A DNA stretch of 64,000 nucleotides from Flavisolibacter nicotianae (GCF_003628535.1 NZ_RBCI01000001.1:372001-436000), one strand, 5' to 3'. Positions 45,301 through 52,984 are shown, numbered from the stretch's first letter. The notes: generated by a model from the sequence alone, not told the origin. Numbers and translations are program-made.

Positions 45301-45982
45301 CCTTCCAGGTATAATCACCGCCGTGCACGCCAAACGAAAAAATTGGGTGGTGCGTCACCACCAGCAACAACTGGTTTTTGTGTTCCTCGGCAATTTCTTT
45401 CAACTGGGTGGCAAATTCATCCACGGTGCGACTGGCGCAGGAAGATTCGGGTCCCGGCTTGTCGTGGATATACAGGAACCACTGGCTGTCGATAAAAACA
45501 ACAGCCACCTGGTTATTGAGGTCCAGTTCGTCGGGGCCCGGGCAACCACCGGTCTGCGGCATGGATTGAATGTTTTTGTGGCCGGCACCGTTAATATAAT
45601 TCTGTTGGTTGCGGATCCGCTGCAGCCCGCCCAGCTTCCCGTTTTCCCAATCGTGGTTGCCGGGAATAAAAAACGCTCTGCCCTGCTTGCCCACAAAAGG
45701 TTTCATCAGGTAATCGATCACCTGCTTGGCCTCGGTGTAACCGGCTTCGCCTTTCATGGGCATACCGAGGGGATAAATATTGTCGCCCAGAAAAATAGCC
45801 GTGTTGCGTTCGTCGTTCCAGTCCACATTTTTTTGCAGCCAGTCGATCACCGGGTGGGTACCGTTGGGCCCCACGATTTCACCCGCATCCCCGATTAAAA
45901 AAATCCGCTGGCTGATGGTATCGGTTTGGGCAGTGCAAACAGATGCCGCCAGCAGCAGGCAAAAAGTCAGTACTCTTCTCAT
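42320..45982 (-). CDS. Metallophosphoesterase fused to a BamA/D15-like outer-membrane barrel
   Basis: 1220 residues from the ATG at 45980-45982, which opens a signal peptide (MRRVLTFCLLLAASVCTAQT). Residues 25-330 are a calcineurin-like phosphoesterase with its metal motifs: LIGDAGE (31-34), GDNIYP (66-71), GNHDWENG, THHPIFSFG and SGHDHSLQ. A middle region of unknown fold follows, then from about 900 a surface-antigen (D15/Omp85-type) barrel (ITVSVAHSNEEKLLPYVSLG ending in FRF). Similar phosphoesterase-barrel fusions occur in Bacteroidota. The enzyme part would face the periplasm or the surface. It starts 4 bases after the SdiA-regulated-type gene, so the two are probably co-translated. Confidence 0.85.
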   Translation of the reverse strand: MRRVLTFCLLLAASVCTAQTDTISQRIFLIGDAGEIVGPNGTHPVIDWLQKNVDWNDERNTAIFLGDNIYPLGMPMKGEAGYTEAKQVIDYLMKPFVGKQGRAFFIPGNHDWENGKLGGLQRIRNQQNYINGAGHKNIQSMPQTGGCPGPDELDLNNQVAVVFIDSQWFLYIHDKPGPESSCASRTVDEFATQLKEIAEEHKNQLLLVVTHHPIFSFGVHGGDYTWKEHIFPLTALNKNLWVPLPGLGSVYPITRGVFGNLQDVRHPLYQGMAKAIEAALRSHPNAIIASGHDHSLQFIQRNIQKDTIYQIVSGAGSYSSRVKENRAGRLLFNDLENGLAMLEVHKSGKVTTRFYNIHSKDLSAPTFARDMPTITAPPVAISKDSIPVLPDSVLIAADPKLKGSGWGKLFLGENYRQEWTTPIRVPVLDVGKELGGLKPTKLGGGKQTKSLRVTDTSGKEWSLRSVEKYPEAAIPADLRETFVKDIVTQGISASYPFGSLSVEPMARAAGVPYHRKKVVYIPDDPRLGRFRSTFQNSMVIMEERDPEGVQKKNNTDEIVLKLAKDNDDHIDQVSVLRARLLDNFYMDFDRHEGQWDWASKDTGKGKIYFPIPKDQDQIFFTNQGILPYFARSPWLVPELQGFDKKAYNIRTFNKPARNFDRFFLNELTWETWDKQVDTFLSRMTDKVIEQALAQQPKEVRAFHYDDIVKKLKARRTYFKQEMKSYYDFLAKEVNVVGTNQRELFVLEKLPGNKLHVTVQKIDKNNVVSSKIYDRQFDGSLTRQLQVYGLEGKDSFVIRGNKRTSIKVRIIGGPDEDVFANESNAGKRIRVYDVNFEENRFAGNEGGFIKRISPDPRNNEYNRIYYNYGYFKPSLSVTYNVDDGVFLGGRAEWVTHGFRKDPYSTRHIIRAAHAVRTNSYYFTYDGDFTKVIGINDLLVRADLRVPVNVTNFFGIGNNTVFDKTLPGGYQYYRARYSFSNVSVLLRRHLQSWMRINYGPTFQYFHIRQKENAGKFLGNGQLAGVDMDGLYDRKLYAGAEARVDINSRNNPNLPTRGLVLDAGIKQLFGLTPGSNPLTQAHFDLSILASFKENPTAVYGFRLGWARNYGAFEIPQAQYLSGPDNLRGFRRNRFAGRSMLFQNTELRLRLADFNTYLFPGSLGLLFFNDIGRVYADNDKSGRWHDGYGGGIWLAPIRRWVITVSVAHSNEEKLLPYVSLGFRF

Positions 45983-45986
45983 GGTT

Positions 45987-46874
45987 CTATTTTTTCTTTT
46001 CCGTCTCGGTTTGATAAGGAAAAACCAAAAGGGTTGGCTTGCCGAATTTCTTTTCATTGCTTATGAACATCGTGCCATTGGGTGCAAAAGCAATGCCTTC
46101 GGCCTGCGGAAATAAATCAGGATTCAGTTCATAGGCCTCCGCCACTTTGCCCCGCGTATCGGTTACTACCAGCAGGTTGCCGGCAGAAGAAAGAATGTAG
46201 AGTCGCTTGTTGAGGGGATGGATCGCCGCCGCCGAGGGGTCGAACTTGGCATTGTCAGTTTTCAAAACGGCTTTTACATCGTCTTTGCTGATGGTATAGA
46301 ACTCGGTGCTGTCGAAGGTTTTTGTTTTGAGGTCGAAGCGGTATGCCGTTCTTGTGCCGCTGCCTTTTTCATGGGCGCAGGTCTTGCAGAGCATCACCAG
46401 GCTGTTGATCGACGGATCGTAATACAGCGTTTCAAAATCATTCACTCCTCCCAGGTTCAGGGCGTAGGTTTTCATGCCGGCCGTGTCGGTTGCCTTTTCG
46501 GGCAGTTCCACAATTTCCCCGCGGCTCATAAGAAGATACAGGTTGGCATTGACCTTTACAAGGTCTTCCAGGTCACTGTCTTTGGGAACCACCTTGCTGG
46601 TGTAGTCTTTTAGTTTGATGTTGCGCAAGTCCAGTTCAAACACCTGTTCTTTGCTGTCGGAAATGGCCAGCAAATCGCCGTTTTCCTTGTTGAAGCAAAT
46701 CCCGGAAATTTCGTTGAGCACTTTTCCCAGTGGGACGATTTGTGGTTTGTCGATCCGGTAGCCCTCCGGGGAGATGGTTTGCTTTTGTTTGCAGCCCATA
46801 CCAAACAGCAGGGCACACACGAAAACTAAAAAACCGGATGGCAGGCATTCCTTTTGAAACAACATTTTCATCAT
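45987..46874 (-). CDS. SdiA-regulated-family (YjiK-like) lipoprotein
   Basis: 295 residues. Lipobox FGMGC near residue 28, then a beta-propeller-like sequence: LNEISGICFNKENGDLLAIS, KDSDLEDLVKVNANLYLLMS, GVNDFETLYYDPSINSLVML, KFDPSAAAIHPLNKRLYILS and LFPQAEGIAFAPNGTMFISN. This matches the SdiA-regulated family (E. coli YjiK), whose role is unknown. Cys residues in KTCAHEK are an extra. Its stop lies 4 bases before the phosphoesterase-barrel start, and its own start is 38 bases from the divergent HD gene. Confidence 0.82.
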   Translation of the reverse strand: MMKMLFQKECLPSGFLVFVCALLFGMGCKQKQTISPEGYRIDKPQIVPLGKVLNEISGICFNKENGDLLAISDSKEQVFELDLRNIKLKDYTSKVVPKDSDLEDLVKVNANLYLLMSRGEIVELPEKATDTAGMKTYALNLGGVNDFETLYYDPSINSLVMLCKTCAHEKGSGTRTAYRFDLKTKTFDSTEFYTISKDDVKAVLKTDNAKFDPSAAAIHPLNKRLYILSSAGNLLVVTDTRGKVAEAYELNPDLFPQAEGIAFAPNGTMFISNEKKFGKPTLLVFPYQTETEKKK

Positions 46875-46886
46875 TTGTTACTTTTA
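46853..46886 (+). promoter_or_regulatory. Promoter of the HD-PycTM gene, inside the start of the divergent gene
   Basis: TTTG (46853-46856), a 22-base spacer, then TACTTTTA (46879-46886, 7 of 8 to TAnnTTTG). It lies 26 bases before the ATG at 46913. Confidence 0.45.
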
Positions 46887-46912
46887 CTTCATCAAACAAT
46901 GCACCAACTACC

Positions 46913-48175
46913 ATGAACGAAGCAAACAGCCAATTGTTGGCCGCAGCAAGAGCCCATGTCACCGATATCTACCAACACAAGGTAAACCCGGAATTTGTTT
47001 TCCATAACCTGGAACATACCGAAGACGTCGTGGAAGCCTGCAGCCACATGGCCGATTACTACCACCTGAACGAAGAAGACCGGCTGGTGCTCCTGGTTGC
47101 TGCATGGTTTCATGATGTTGGTTATTCCGCCGGGAAACCCGAAGGACACGAAGAGGTCAGCGTGCAAATTGCCACCCATTTTCTGCAGGGCCGGCGCATC
47201 GACGAGACCATCGTGCAGCGGGTCACATCCTGCATCCAGGCCACCCGCATGCCGCAGTCGCCGGTAAGCCTCATCGAAAAGATCCTGTGCGATGCCGACC
47301 TGTATCATCTGTCCACGGAAGATTTCAGGGCCCGCAACGGCCTGCTGAAACAGGAACGCGAATTCATCCTCGAACACAAAATTGATAAAAAGGAATGGCG
47401 AAAAAGCAACGTTGAATTCCTGGAACACCACAAATATTTCACCGAGTACGGACAGGATTATCTTGAGTCAAAAAAAGCAGAAAACCTGGCACTCATTCAA
47501 AAGAAAAAAGACGCCAAAAAAGGCGCCGCCCCCGAAGAAGAGTCCCAGGCTTTTCCCTATGTGACGAGCGCCGACACGACGGAAAAGGAATCGAAAGACA
47601 CGGAACGCGGAATCCAAACCATGTTTCGCACCACTTCGCACAACCACCTCGAACTGAGCGGCATGGCCGACAGCAAAGCCCATATCCTGATCACGGTGAA
47701 CTCCATCATTCTTTCGGTCAGCGTTTCTTACTTTGCGCCCAAGGTGCGGTACGATACCGAGTTTTCTTCTTACCTCATTCCAACGGCCATCCTGATCCTC
47801 ACCTGCCTGGTCTCCATCACCAGTTCCATCCTGGCTACCCGGCCGTCCATCAGCAGCGGCCGTTTTACCGAAGAAGACATTCGCAACAAAAAAACCAACC
47901 TGCTTTTCTTCGGCAACTTTCACAAAATGCAGTTGCAGGATTACCAGTGGGGCATGAACCAAATGATGCGGGACAAAGAATACCTGTACAACACCATGAT
48001 GATGGACATTTATTTCCTGGGCGTAGTGCTGGCCCGCAAATACCGGTACCTGCGCATTGCCTATACCGTGTTCATGGTGGGTTTGATCATTGCCGTAATT
48101 GCCTTTGGCATTGCCTGGCTTGCCATGGATTCATCGGCCACTACCAACCAAAGTATCAAGACGCTGGATTATTAG
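46913..48175 (+). CDS. HD-domain phosphohydrolase fused to a Pycsar-effector-like (PycTM) membrane domain
   Basis: 420 residues. Residues 1-180 are an HD domain: FHNLEHTEDVVE (His31, His35), AAWFHDVGYSAGKPEGHEE (His67-Asp68) and KILCDADLYHL (Asp127 or Asp129), the metal set of HD phosphohydrolases. A Lys-rich linker (QKKKDAKKGAAPEEES) follows. Residues 238-405 match the Pycsar effector membrane domain (PF18967, earlier DUF5706): RTTSHNHLELSGMADSKAHI, LITVNSIILSVSVSY and two more helices (LIPTAILILTCLVSITSSIL, VFMVGLIIAVIAFGIAWLAM). Pycsar effectors respond to cyclic CMP/UMP. No nucleotide cyclase gene is adjacent. It may be a housekeeping nucleotide-responsive protein or a defence component. 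Confidence 0.82.
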   Translation: MNEANSQLLAAARAHVTDIYQHKVNPEFVFHNLEHTEDVVEACSHMADYYHLNEEDRLVLLVAAWFHDVGYSAGKPEGHEEVSVQIATHFLQGRRIDETIVQRVTSCIQATRMPQSPVSLIEKILCDADLYHLSTEDFRARNGLLKQEREFILEHKIDKKEWRKSNVEFLEHHKYFTEYGQDYLESKKAENLALIQKKKDAKKGAAPEEESQAFPYVTSADTTEKESKDTERGIQTMFRTTSHNHLELSGMADSKAHILITVNSIILSVSVSYFAPKVRYDTEFSSYLIPTAILILTCLVSITSSILATRPSISSGRFTEEDIRNKKTNLLFFGNFHKMQLQDYQWGMNQMMRDKEYLYNTMMMDIYFLGVVLARKYRYLRIAYTVFMVGLIIAVIAFGIAWLAMDSSATTNQSIKTLDY

Positions 48176-48286
48176 CGGCTATCGTAAACCGCACTAGTTT
48201 GAGTGGTAAAATAAGAGGCGCTTCGTTATTCACTATTCTCTATTCACAAAACCGTTTCCTGTCCAATTGCAGCATCTTTGCCAGCC

Positions 48287-49282
48287 ATGCGTAAAGGCTT
48301 TTCTTTTCCCAAGGTCAGTGATGCACTGAACGGCATTGTTGCCGCCAGCCGGCAGGCAACGTTTCTAAAGCCCTTTGCTCTCCGGCAAAAAGGCGCCCGC
48401 GGCAGGGCGGTGTTTGCCCTGGGCGTTGTGTGTTTTTTATGGGGCACAACATGGGTGGCTTCCAAGGAAGGCGTACGCCACATGCCGGCCCTTCAGCTGG
48501 CAGGGCTGCGGCAAAGCATCGGTGGCCTCCTTTACGTGTTGTTCTTCGTGTCGAAAGGCGCCAGTTTCCCCAAAGGAAAAGAATGGGGTCCCATCGTGGT
48601 GCTGGGCCTGTTAAACTTCACACTCAGCAACGGGCTTTCTACCTGGGGGGTCAAATTCATTTCAGCGGGACTCGGTGCGATCATTGGCTCCATCTTCCCG
48701 CTTTGGCTGGTAGTGATCCATTTTTTTGGCAGCCGGTCAACCATGAATCGACGCACCATCCTGGGACTTGTACTCGGCTTTTTTGGCATTTGCGTCATTT
48801 TTTACGAACACCTGCAGGACTTCTTTGATCCGCAGTTCCGCTTTGGCATCCTGCTCTCGCTTATCTCCACATGGTCGTGGGCCTTCGGCACCCTGTACAC
48901 AAAGGAACATGCATTGAAGTTCAACGCCTATTTTGCCCTTGGCCTGCAGATGATCATCTCCGGGCCGCTGCTTTATTTTATTTCGGCAATCACGCACAAC
49001 AACATCCCCTTTGGTGCCATCCCCTGGCAGTCCTGGGCAGCCATCGGTTACCTTGCGGTCTTTGGCTCGGTGCTTTCCTTTATCGCCTACCTCTATGCCC
49101 TGCAAAATTTGCCAACCGAACAGGCGTCGATCTATGCTTACATCAATCCGGTGGTGGCCTTTGCCATCGGTGCCGTTTTTTTCGGCGAAAAAATTACCGC
49201 TGCCATCGTGATCGGAATTTTAATTACCCTGTATGGTGTCTATATCGTCAACCGGTCGGTGCGGAGGAATAGGGAGGCGTAG
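48287..49282 (+). CDS. DMT-superfamily (EamA) membrane transporter
   Basis: 331 residues from the ATG at 48287; a TTG at 48278 would add three residues. Two EamA halves give about ten helices: VFALGVVCFLWGTTWVASKE, LRQSIGGLLYVLFFVSK and GLGAIIGSIFPLWLVVIHFF, then LLSLISTWSWAFGTLYTKEH and INPVVAFAIGAVFFGEKITA. The pattern is that of RhaT/YdcZ-type exporters or permeases. The substrate is unknown. The N-terminal 40 residues (FSFPKVSDALNGIVAASRQ) are an unusual extension. CATCTTTG at 48273-48280 may be a -7 element very close to the start, like the one before 19160. Confidence 0.83.
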   Translation: MRKGFSFPKVSDALNGIVAASRQATFLKPFALRQKGARGRAVFALGVVCFLWGTTWVASKEGVRHMPALQLAGLRQSIGGLLYVLFFVSKGASFPKGKEWGPIVVLGLLNFTLSNGLSTWGVKFISAGLGAIIGSIFPLWLVVIHFFGSRSTMNRRTILGLVLGFFGICVIFYEHLQDFFDPQFRFGILLSLISTWSWAFGTLYTKEHALKFNAYFALGLQMIISGPLLYFISAITHNNIPFGAIPWQSWAAIGYLAVFGSVLSFIAYLYALQNLPTEQASIYAYINPVVAFAIGAVFFGEKITAAIVIGILITLYGVYIVNRSVRRNREA

Positions 49283-49308
49283 TGCTACTGCTTCACGAAG
49301 AGTTAGTT

Positions 49309-49323
49309 GATGACGGATGACAG
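49309..49323 (+). repeat. Dispersed 15-mer GATGACGGATGACAG, copy B
   Basis: Identical to the copy at 40352-40366. It is followed at 49341-49374 by a second word repeat (AGCTATCAGC, GGCTATCAGC, AGTCAGC) in the same gap. Confidence 0.6.
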
Positions 49324-49476
49324 TATGGAGAAAGGCAATTAGCTATCAGCAATCGGCTATCAGCAGTCAGCAATTTGTAGTAGAACAGCGGGTGTGCTTT
49401 GCTCTGCAGATGTTTTTTCAGCCGGATCGTGGATTGGTGAACAGCGAGTAGCCCGCTGTGAGAAACGCCTTGCAGA

Positions 49477-49510
49477 ACAAAACCCTTCCGGAAGTTCGGA
49501 AGGGTTTTGT
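49477..49510. terminator. Bidirectional terminator between convergent genes
   Basis: ACAAAACCCTTCCG-GAAGTT-CGGAAGGGTTTTGT, a perfect 14-bp stem. It lies between the DMT transporter stop (49282) and the deacetylase-like stop (49538). Confidence 0.85.
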
Positions 49511-49537
49511 TGACCACTATCTCTTTGAATTTGATGG

Positions 49538-50881
49538 CTACTGGCGACAGGCTTTCAACACAAAATGCTCGTAAGCATTCCGCCATCCTTCGAAGACTTC
49601 GTCCACGCCCAGAAAGCTGTTGTGCCAGATAACGATCATGGTTCCATTCACGGCACGAATGGATTCGTAATAGGCCAGCATTTCCTGCAAGGCTTCTGCA
49701 GCGGATTTTTTTTCTTCGTAATAGGCGTTGGCATCCATGAAGCAAAACGGGTGGATGCGCAGCGGGGTTTTAGTCTCGCTTTTCAGGTCGTACCAAAAAA
49801 ACGGCAGCGCTACCGATGCCCGGAAACCATTGACCGTGCCGTAGCCCATGGAATAATCATCGAGGATGCCAACGGCGATAAGCCGCCGGTACGTGGCCGG
49901 CAGGGAAAACCGCAGGTAGTGCTGGCGTGAAGCCGTGATGGTTTGTTCCGCAACTTTTTCCAGCCAGCTTTTTTCTTTCGGCAGAAAAGCGGGGTGATCG
50001 CTGCTGGCCCACGAGGGATGAAGGCCGATCGTGTAGCTGGCCGCCGTTTGCCGGACAAGGTCCAGGAAAGCGGGACTTTGCACATCAATATTCCGGTCGT
50101 ATCGCCCCTGCTGCTGCGCCACCAGGAAAAAATAAAGTGGCTTCAATCCCAGCTGGTGGTGCAGGTCGTCCATCCACTCGTAGGCATCGAACGGATCGCG
50201 GCGCTTGCCCCGGATCACCCGGATACGATACACCATCGATTTCCATTTGCCGGTTAAAAACAATTTGGCAATCGCACCGGCATTGCGCTTGAACCCCTTG
50301 TTCCTGTAGCTCCAGGCAATGTCGATATCGTAGGTTGGCTGGAAACAAAATTCGGGTGCGGGCAGTTGCAGGTCCGGGAAATGCGTGGTGAGCAGGTTTC
50401 TAAAGTCTTCCAGCCAAAGGTTAACGAGTGGCAGGTGCAGAAAGCCCTCTTTGAACGCCAGCGACGACTGATGGGCATAGCGTCCGTAGGCGTCCACCTG
50501 GTGCGGCAGGTATTCCTCGTAACGGGAAAGAAGAAAGAAAATTCCCGCAAACAAATCAAAGCCCGTATCACCTTCCGTTTTGAAGAAGGCTCTTTTCCCG
50601 CGGAGATCGAAACACTCAACTTTTACCGGGCGAATGGTGGATTCGAAAAGTAGGACGTGCGAATGAATCCAGATTTCGTTTTGCAGCAGCCGGTGATAGC
50701 TGTAGTTGATCTTGTGCGGATCGGGATGGACGAGGTATTTCTCTTCGTCGCAAATGAGTTTGATGGGTGTATGGTAGTACTGCGACAGAAAGTCAACGAC
50801 GTATTGCAGACGTGACGTTAACGTATGGCTGTAAATGATCACACTGTAAATTAAGGCCTTTTCCTGTTCCGTTCTTTCCAA
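49538..50881 (-). CDS. Polysaccharide deacetylase-like protein
   Basis: 447 residues. It fits a Bacteroidota family annotated as polysaccharide deacetylase-like with an N-terminal unknown domain: YVVDFLSQYYHTPIKLICDE, DTGFDLFAGIFFLLSRYEEY, CFQPTYDIDIAW (NodB-like Asp pair), then IGLHPSWASSDHPAFLPKEK (His motif), YRRLIAVGILDDYSMGYG, PLRIHPFCFMDANAY and GTMIVIWHNSFLG. The metal Asp and His motifs are present, although the order differs from standard NodB. The ATG overlaps the end of the LutB-like gene by 31 bases, so it is the third gene of that operon. The substrate is unknown. Confidence 0.75.
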   Translation of the reverse strand: MERTEQEKALIYSVIIYSHTLTSRLQYVVDFLSQYYHTPIKLICDEEKYLVHPDPHKINYSYHRLLQNEIWIHSHVLLFESTIRPVKVECFDLRGKRAFFKTEGDTGFDLFAGIFFLLSRYEEYLPHQVDAYGRYAHQSSLAFKEGFLHLPLVNLWLEDFRNLLTTHFPDLQLPAPEFCFQPTYDIDIAWSYRNKGFKRNAGAIAKLFLTGKWKSMVYRIRVIRGKRRDPFDAYEWMDDLHHQLGLKPLYFFLVAQQQGRYDRNIDVQSPAFLDLVRQTAASYTIGLHPSWASSDHPAFLPKEKSWLEKVAEQTITASRQHYLRFSLPATYRRLIAVGILDDYSMGYGTVNGFRASVALPFFWYDLKSETKTPLRIHPFCFMDANAYYEEKKSAAEALQEMLAYYESIRAVNGTMIVIWHNSFLGVDEVFEGWRNAYEHFVLKACRQ

Positions 50882-52233
50882 AGTTCATTGAACGATTTGG
50901 CCGGAAAGGCAATCGGCGCACGGTGCTTGCCCCAGTCCTTTACAAAACGGTTCACCGCCCAGCCTTTCATTTTCCCCGGGCCGGCATTCATCAGCGACCG
51001 GTTCAGCATGGCCGTTTTCCAAACCTTCCAGGCCATTTTCTCGGTCAGTGCGGCCTCGCCGTCTTCCACGGCTTCGTGGCGGTTTTCGAGGAGCAGTTCG
51101 TGCAGGTTAATTTTCACGGCACATACTTCGGTGCAATTGCCGCACAGCGACGACGCGTAGCTAAGGTGCTTCCATTCGCCCAGGTCTTTGAGGTGCGGCG
51201 TAATGACCGAACCGATTGGACCACTGTACGTCGTCTCGTACGAGTGTCCGCCAATGTTTTTGTACACGGGGCAGGCGTTGAGACAGGCGCCGCAGCGAAT
51301 GCAATAGAGCGACTCACGGGTTTTGGCATTGGCCAGGATGTTGGTGCGGCCATTGTCCAACAAAATCACATACATCTCTTCAGGACCGTCTTCTTCGCCC
51401 TGTTGCCGCGGACCGGCAACGATCGTGTTGTACGAGGTCACCCGCTGACCGGTGCCGAAGGTGGCAAGCAAGGGCCAGAACAGAGACAGGTCGGTGAGGG
51501 AAGGAATCACCTTTTCGATGCCGGCAATGACGATGTGGGTTTTGGGCCAGGCGCAACTCAATCGGGCATTGCCTTCGTTTTCGGTTACAGCGATGGCGCC
51601 GGAATCGGCGATGATAAAATTGGCGCCGGTAATGCCCACCTGCGCCTGCGTGTATTTTTCCCGCAGCTTTTCGCGGGCTACCAGCGTTAATTCGCTGGGC
51701 GAAAGGTTGGCTGGCGTGCCCAGCTTGTTACTGAACAATTTGGCAACGTCTTCCTTGCTTTTGTGCATGGCAGGCGTCACGATGTGATAGGGCGGCTCGT
51801 CGTCGAGTTGCTGGATGTATTCACCCAGGTCGGTTTCCACACTTTCGATGTTGTGCTTTGCGAGGAATTTGTTGAGGTGCAATTCTTCTGTCACCATGCT
51901 TTTGCTTTTGACCAGCGTGGTGCATTTCTTAGCCTGGCAGATCTTCAGGATTTCTGCCAGTGCTTCCTCCGCCGTCTCGGCCCACAGCACTTTTGCGCCC
52001 CGTTGCGTGATCTGTGTCTCGAATGTTTCGAGGCACTGGTCCAGGTTTTCAATGGCCTGCCACTTCAGGTTCTTGGCTTTTTCCCTTGCCAGGTGTATAT
52101 CGGTAAACTGCTGTTTGCCCGTAGGCACAACAGCGTTGTAGCGGGAGATGTTGAAATTGATTTTGCGGCGGTGTTCGCGGTCGGCTGCTTTAACGGTACT
52201 CTTCGCCTTGAAAGAGGAGGAATGTTCTGACAT
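50851..52233 (-). CDS. LutB-like iron-sulfur protein with LUD domain
   Basis: 460 residues from the ATG at 52231-52233. The LUD domain (AKVLWAETAEEALAEILKIC, KSKSMVTEELHLNKFL, VGITGANFIIADSGAIAVTE, ENEGNARLSCAWPKTHIV) is followed by two iron-sulfur motifs (CIRCGACLNACP and CGNCTEVCAVKINL). This is the LutB layout of L-lactate oxidation with LutA and LutC. LutA and LutC are not adjacent; the neighbours are DUF3109 and a deacetylase-like gene. The gap to DUF3109 is 4 bases. Lactate use is likely but not certain without the partners, since LUD proteins also occur in other redox roles. Confidence 0.87.
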   Translation of the reverse strand: MSEHSSSFKAKSTVKAADREHRRKINFNISRYNAVVPTGKQQFTDIHLAREKAKNLKWQAIENLDQCLETFETQITQRGAKVLWAETAEEALAEILKICQAKKCTTLVKSKSMVTEELHLNKFLAKHNIESVETDLGEYIQQLDDEPPYHIVTPAMHKSKEDVAKLFSNKLGTPANLSPSELTLVAREKLREKYTQAQVGITGANFIIADSGAIAVTENEGNARLSCAWPKTHIVIAGIEKVIPSLTDLSLFWPLLATFGTGQRVTSYNTIVAGPRQQGEEDGPEEMYVILLDNGRTNILANAKTRESLYCIRCGACLNACPVYKNIGGHSYETTYSGPIGSVITPHLKDLGEWKHLSYASSLCGNCTEVCAVKINLHELLLENRHEAVEDGEAALTEKMAWKVWKTAMLNRSLMNAGPGKMKGWAVNRFVKDWGKHRAPIAFPAKSFNELWKERNRKRP

Positions 52234-52237
52234 GCAG

Positions 52238-52822
52238 TTATTTTTTCTTTTCATCGAAATGCTCGACCGCTACCTGGTGCAGCACATCGTAGAATTCTTC
52301 ACCAAACTTACGGATCAACGGCTCTTTCAAAAACTGGTACACGGGCATCTTTAATTTTTTTCCCAATGTACAAGCCGCATTGCACAGCACTTCGCGGGGC
52401 TCATAGTTGACGTAGGTGGCATGCTTTGCTTCCACGATGCGGATGGGATACAAATGGCAACTGATCGGTTTTTTCCACGTCACCTTTCCATCATAATAGG
52501 CCTGTTCGATGGCACATTTGATGATGCCTTGCTTGTCGCGGATGCCATAGGCGCAGATGGTGCCGTTCACAGTCGGCGTCACCCATCCAAACTCCCGGTC
52601 GTACACATATTTGCCCTGGCGTTCGATCTCGGCCAGGCCTTCTTTTGTAAGATAAGATTTGACGGCTTCGAAGTTATCGTCGAGAATTTTCTTTTCTTCT
52701 TTGGCCAGCGGCGCACCGGCATCGCCGTCTTCGCAACAGCCGCCCTTGCATTTGTGCAGGTCGCAAACAAATTTGGCTTCCACCACGTCATCACTCACGA
52801 GTATGTTGTCGATTGCAATCAC
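52238..52822 (-). CDS. DUF3109-family Cys-rich protein
   Basis: 194 residues. Cys clusters: DLHKCKGGCCEDGDAGAPLA, ICAYG, IIKCAIEQAYYDGKVTWKKP then SCHLYPIRI, and LCNAACTLGKKLKMPVYQFL. This matches DUF3109, thought to be an iron-sulfur or metal-binding protein of unknown role. It is cytoplasmic, without signal or membrane segments. It is the first gene of the operon with the LutB-like and deacetylase-like genes. The leader contains a 25-bp inverted repeat. Confidence 0.82.
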   Translation of the reverse strand: MIAIDNILVSDDVVEAKFVCDLHKCKGGCCEDGDAGAPLAKEEKKILDDNFEAVKSYLTKEGLAEIERQGKYVYDREFGWVTPTVNGTICAYGIRDKQGIIKCAIEQAYYDGKVTWKKPISCHLYPIRIVEAKHATYVNYEPREVLCNAACTLGKKLKMPVYQFLKEPLIRKFGEEFYDVLHQVAVEHFDEKKK

Positions 52823-52852
52823 AGCTTCCGTTTTGACAAAGATAGGCAGGAG

Positions 52853-52976
52853 GACGTCAGACGCGAGACGTCAAACGTGAAACAAAAGAATCATTTAACT
52901 AGAGGCCTTCTGCCGATAGTCCGCGCCGGCTTTGAACCACCCGCACTTCCCCGTTTGACGTCTCGCGTCTGACATC
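52853..52976. repeat. Long inverted repeat, 25-bp arms with one mismatch
   Basis: Arms 52853-52877 (GACGTCAGACGCGAGACGTC...) and 52952-52976 are complementary except for one base, with a 74-base loop. The arm itself is built from the word GACGTC/GAGACGTC. It fills the gap between DUF3109 and gldD, both on the minus strand, and has no T run. Confidence 0.75.
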
Positions 52977-52984
52977 TCACGTCT

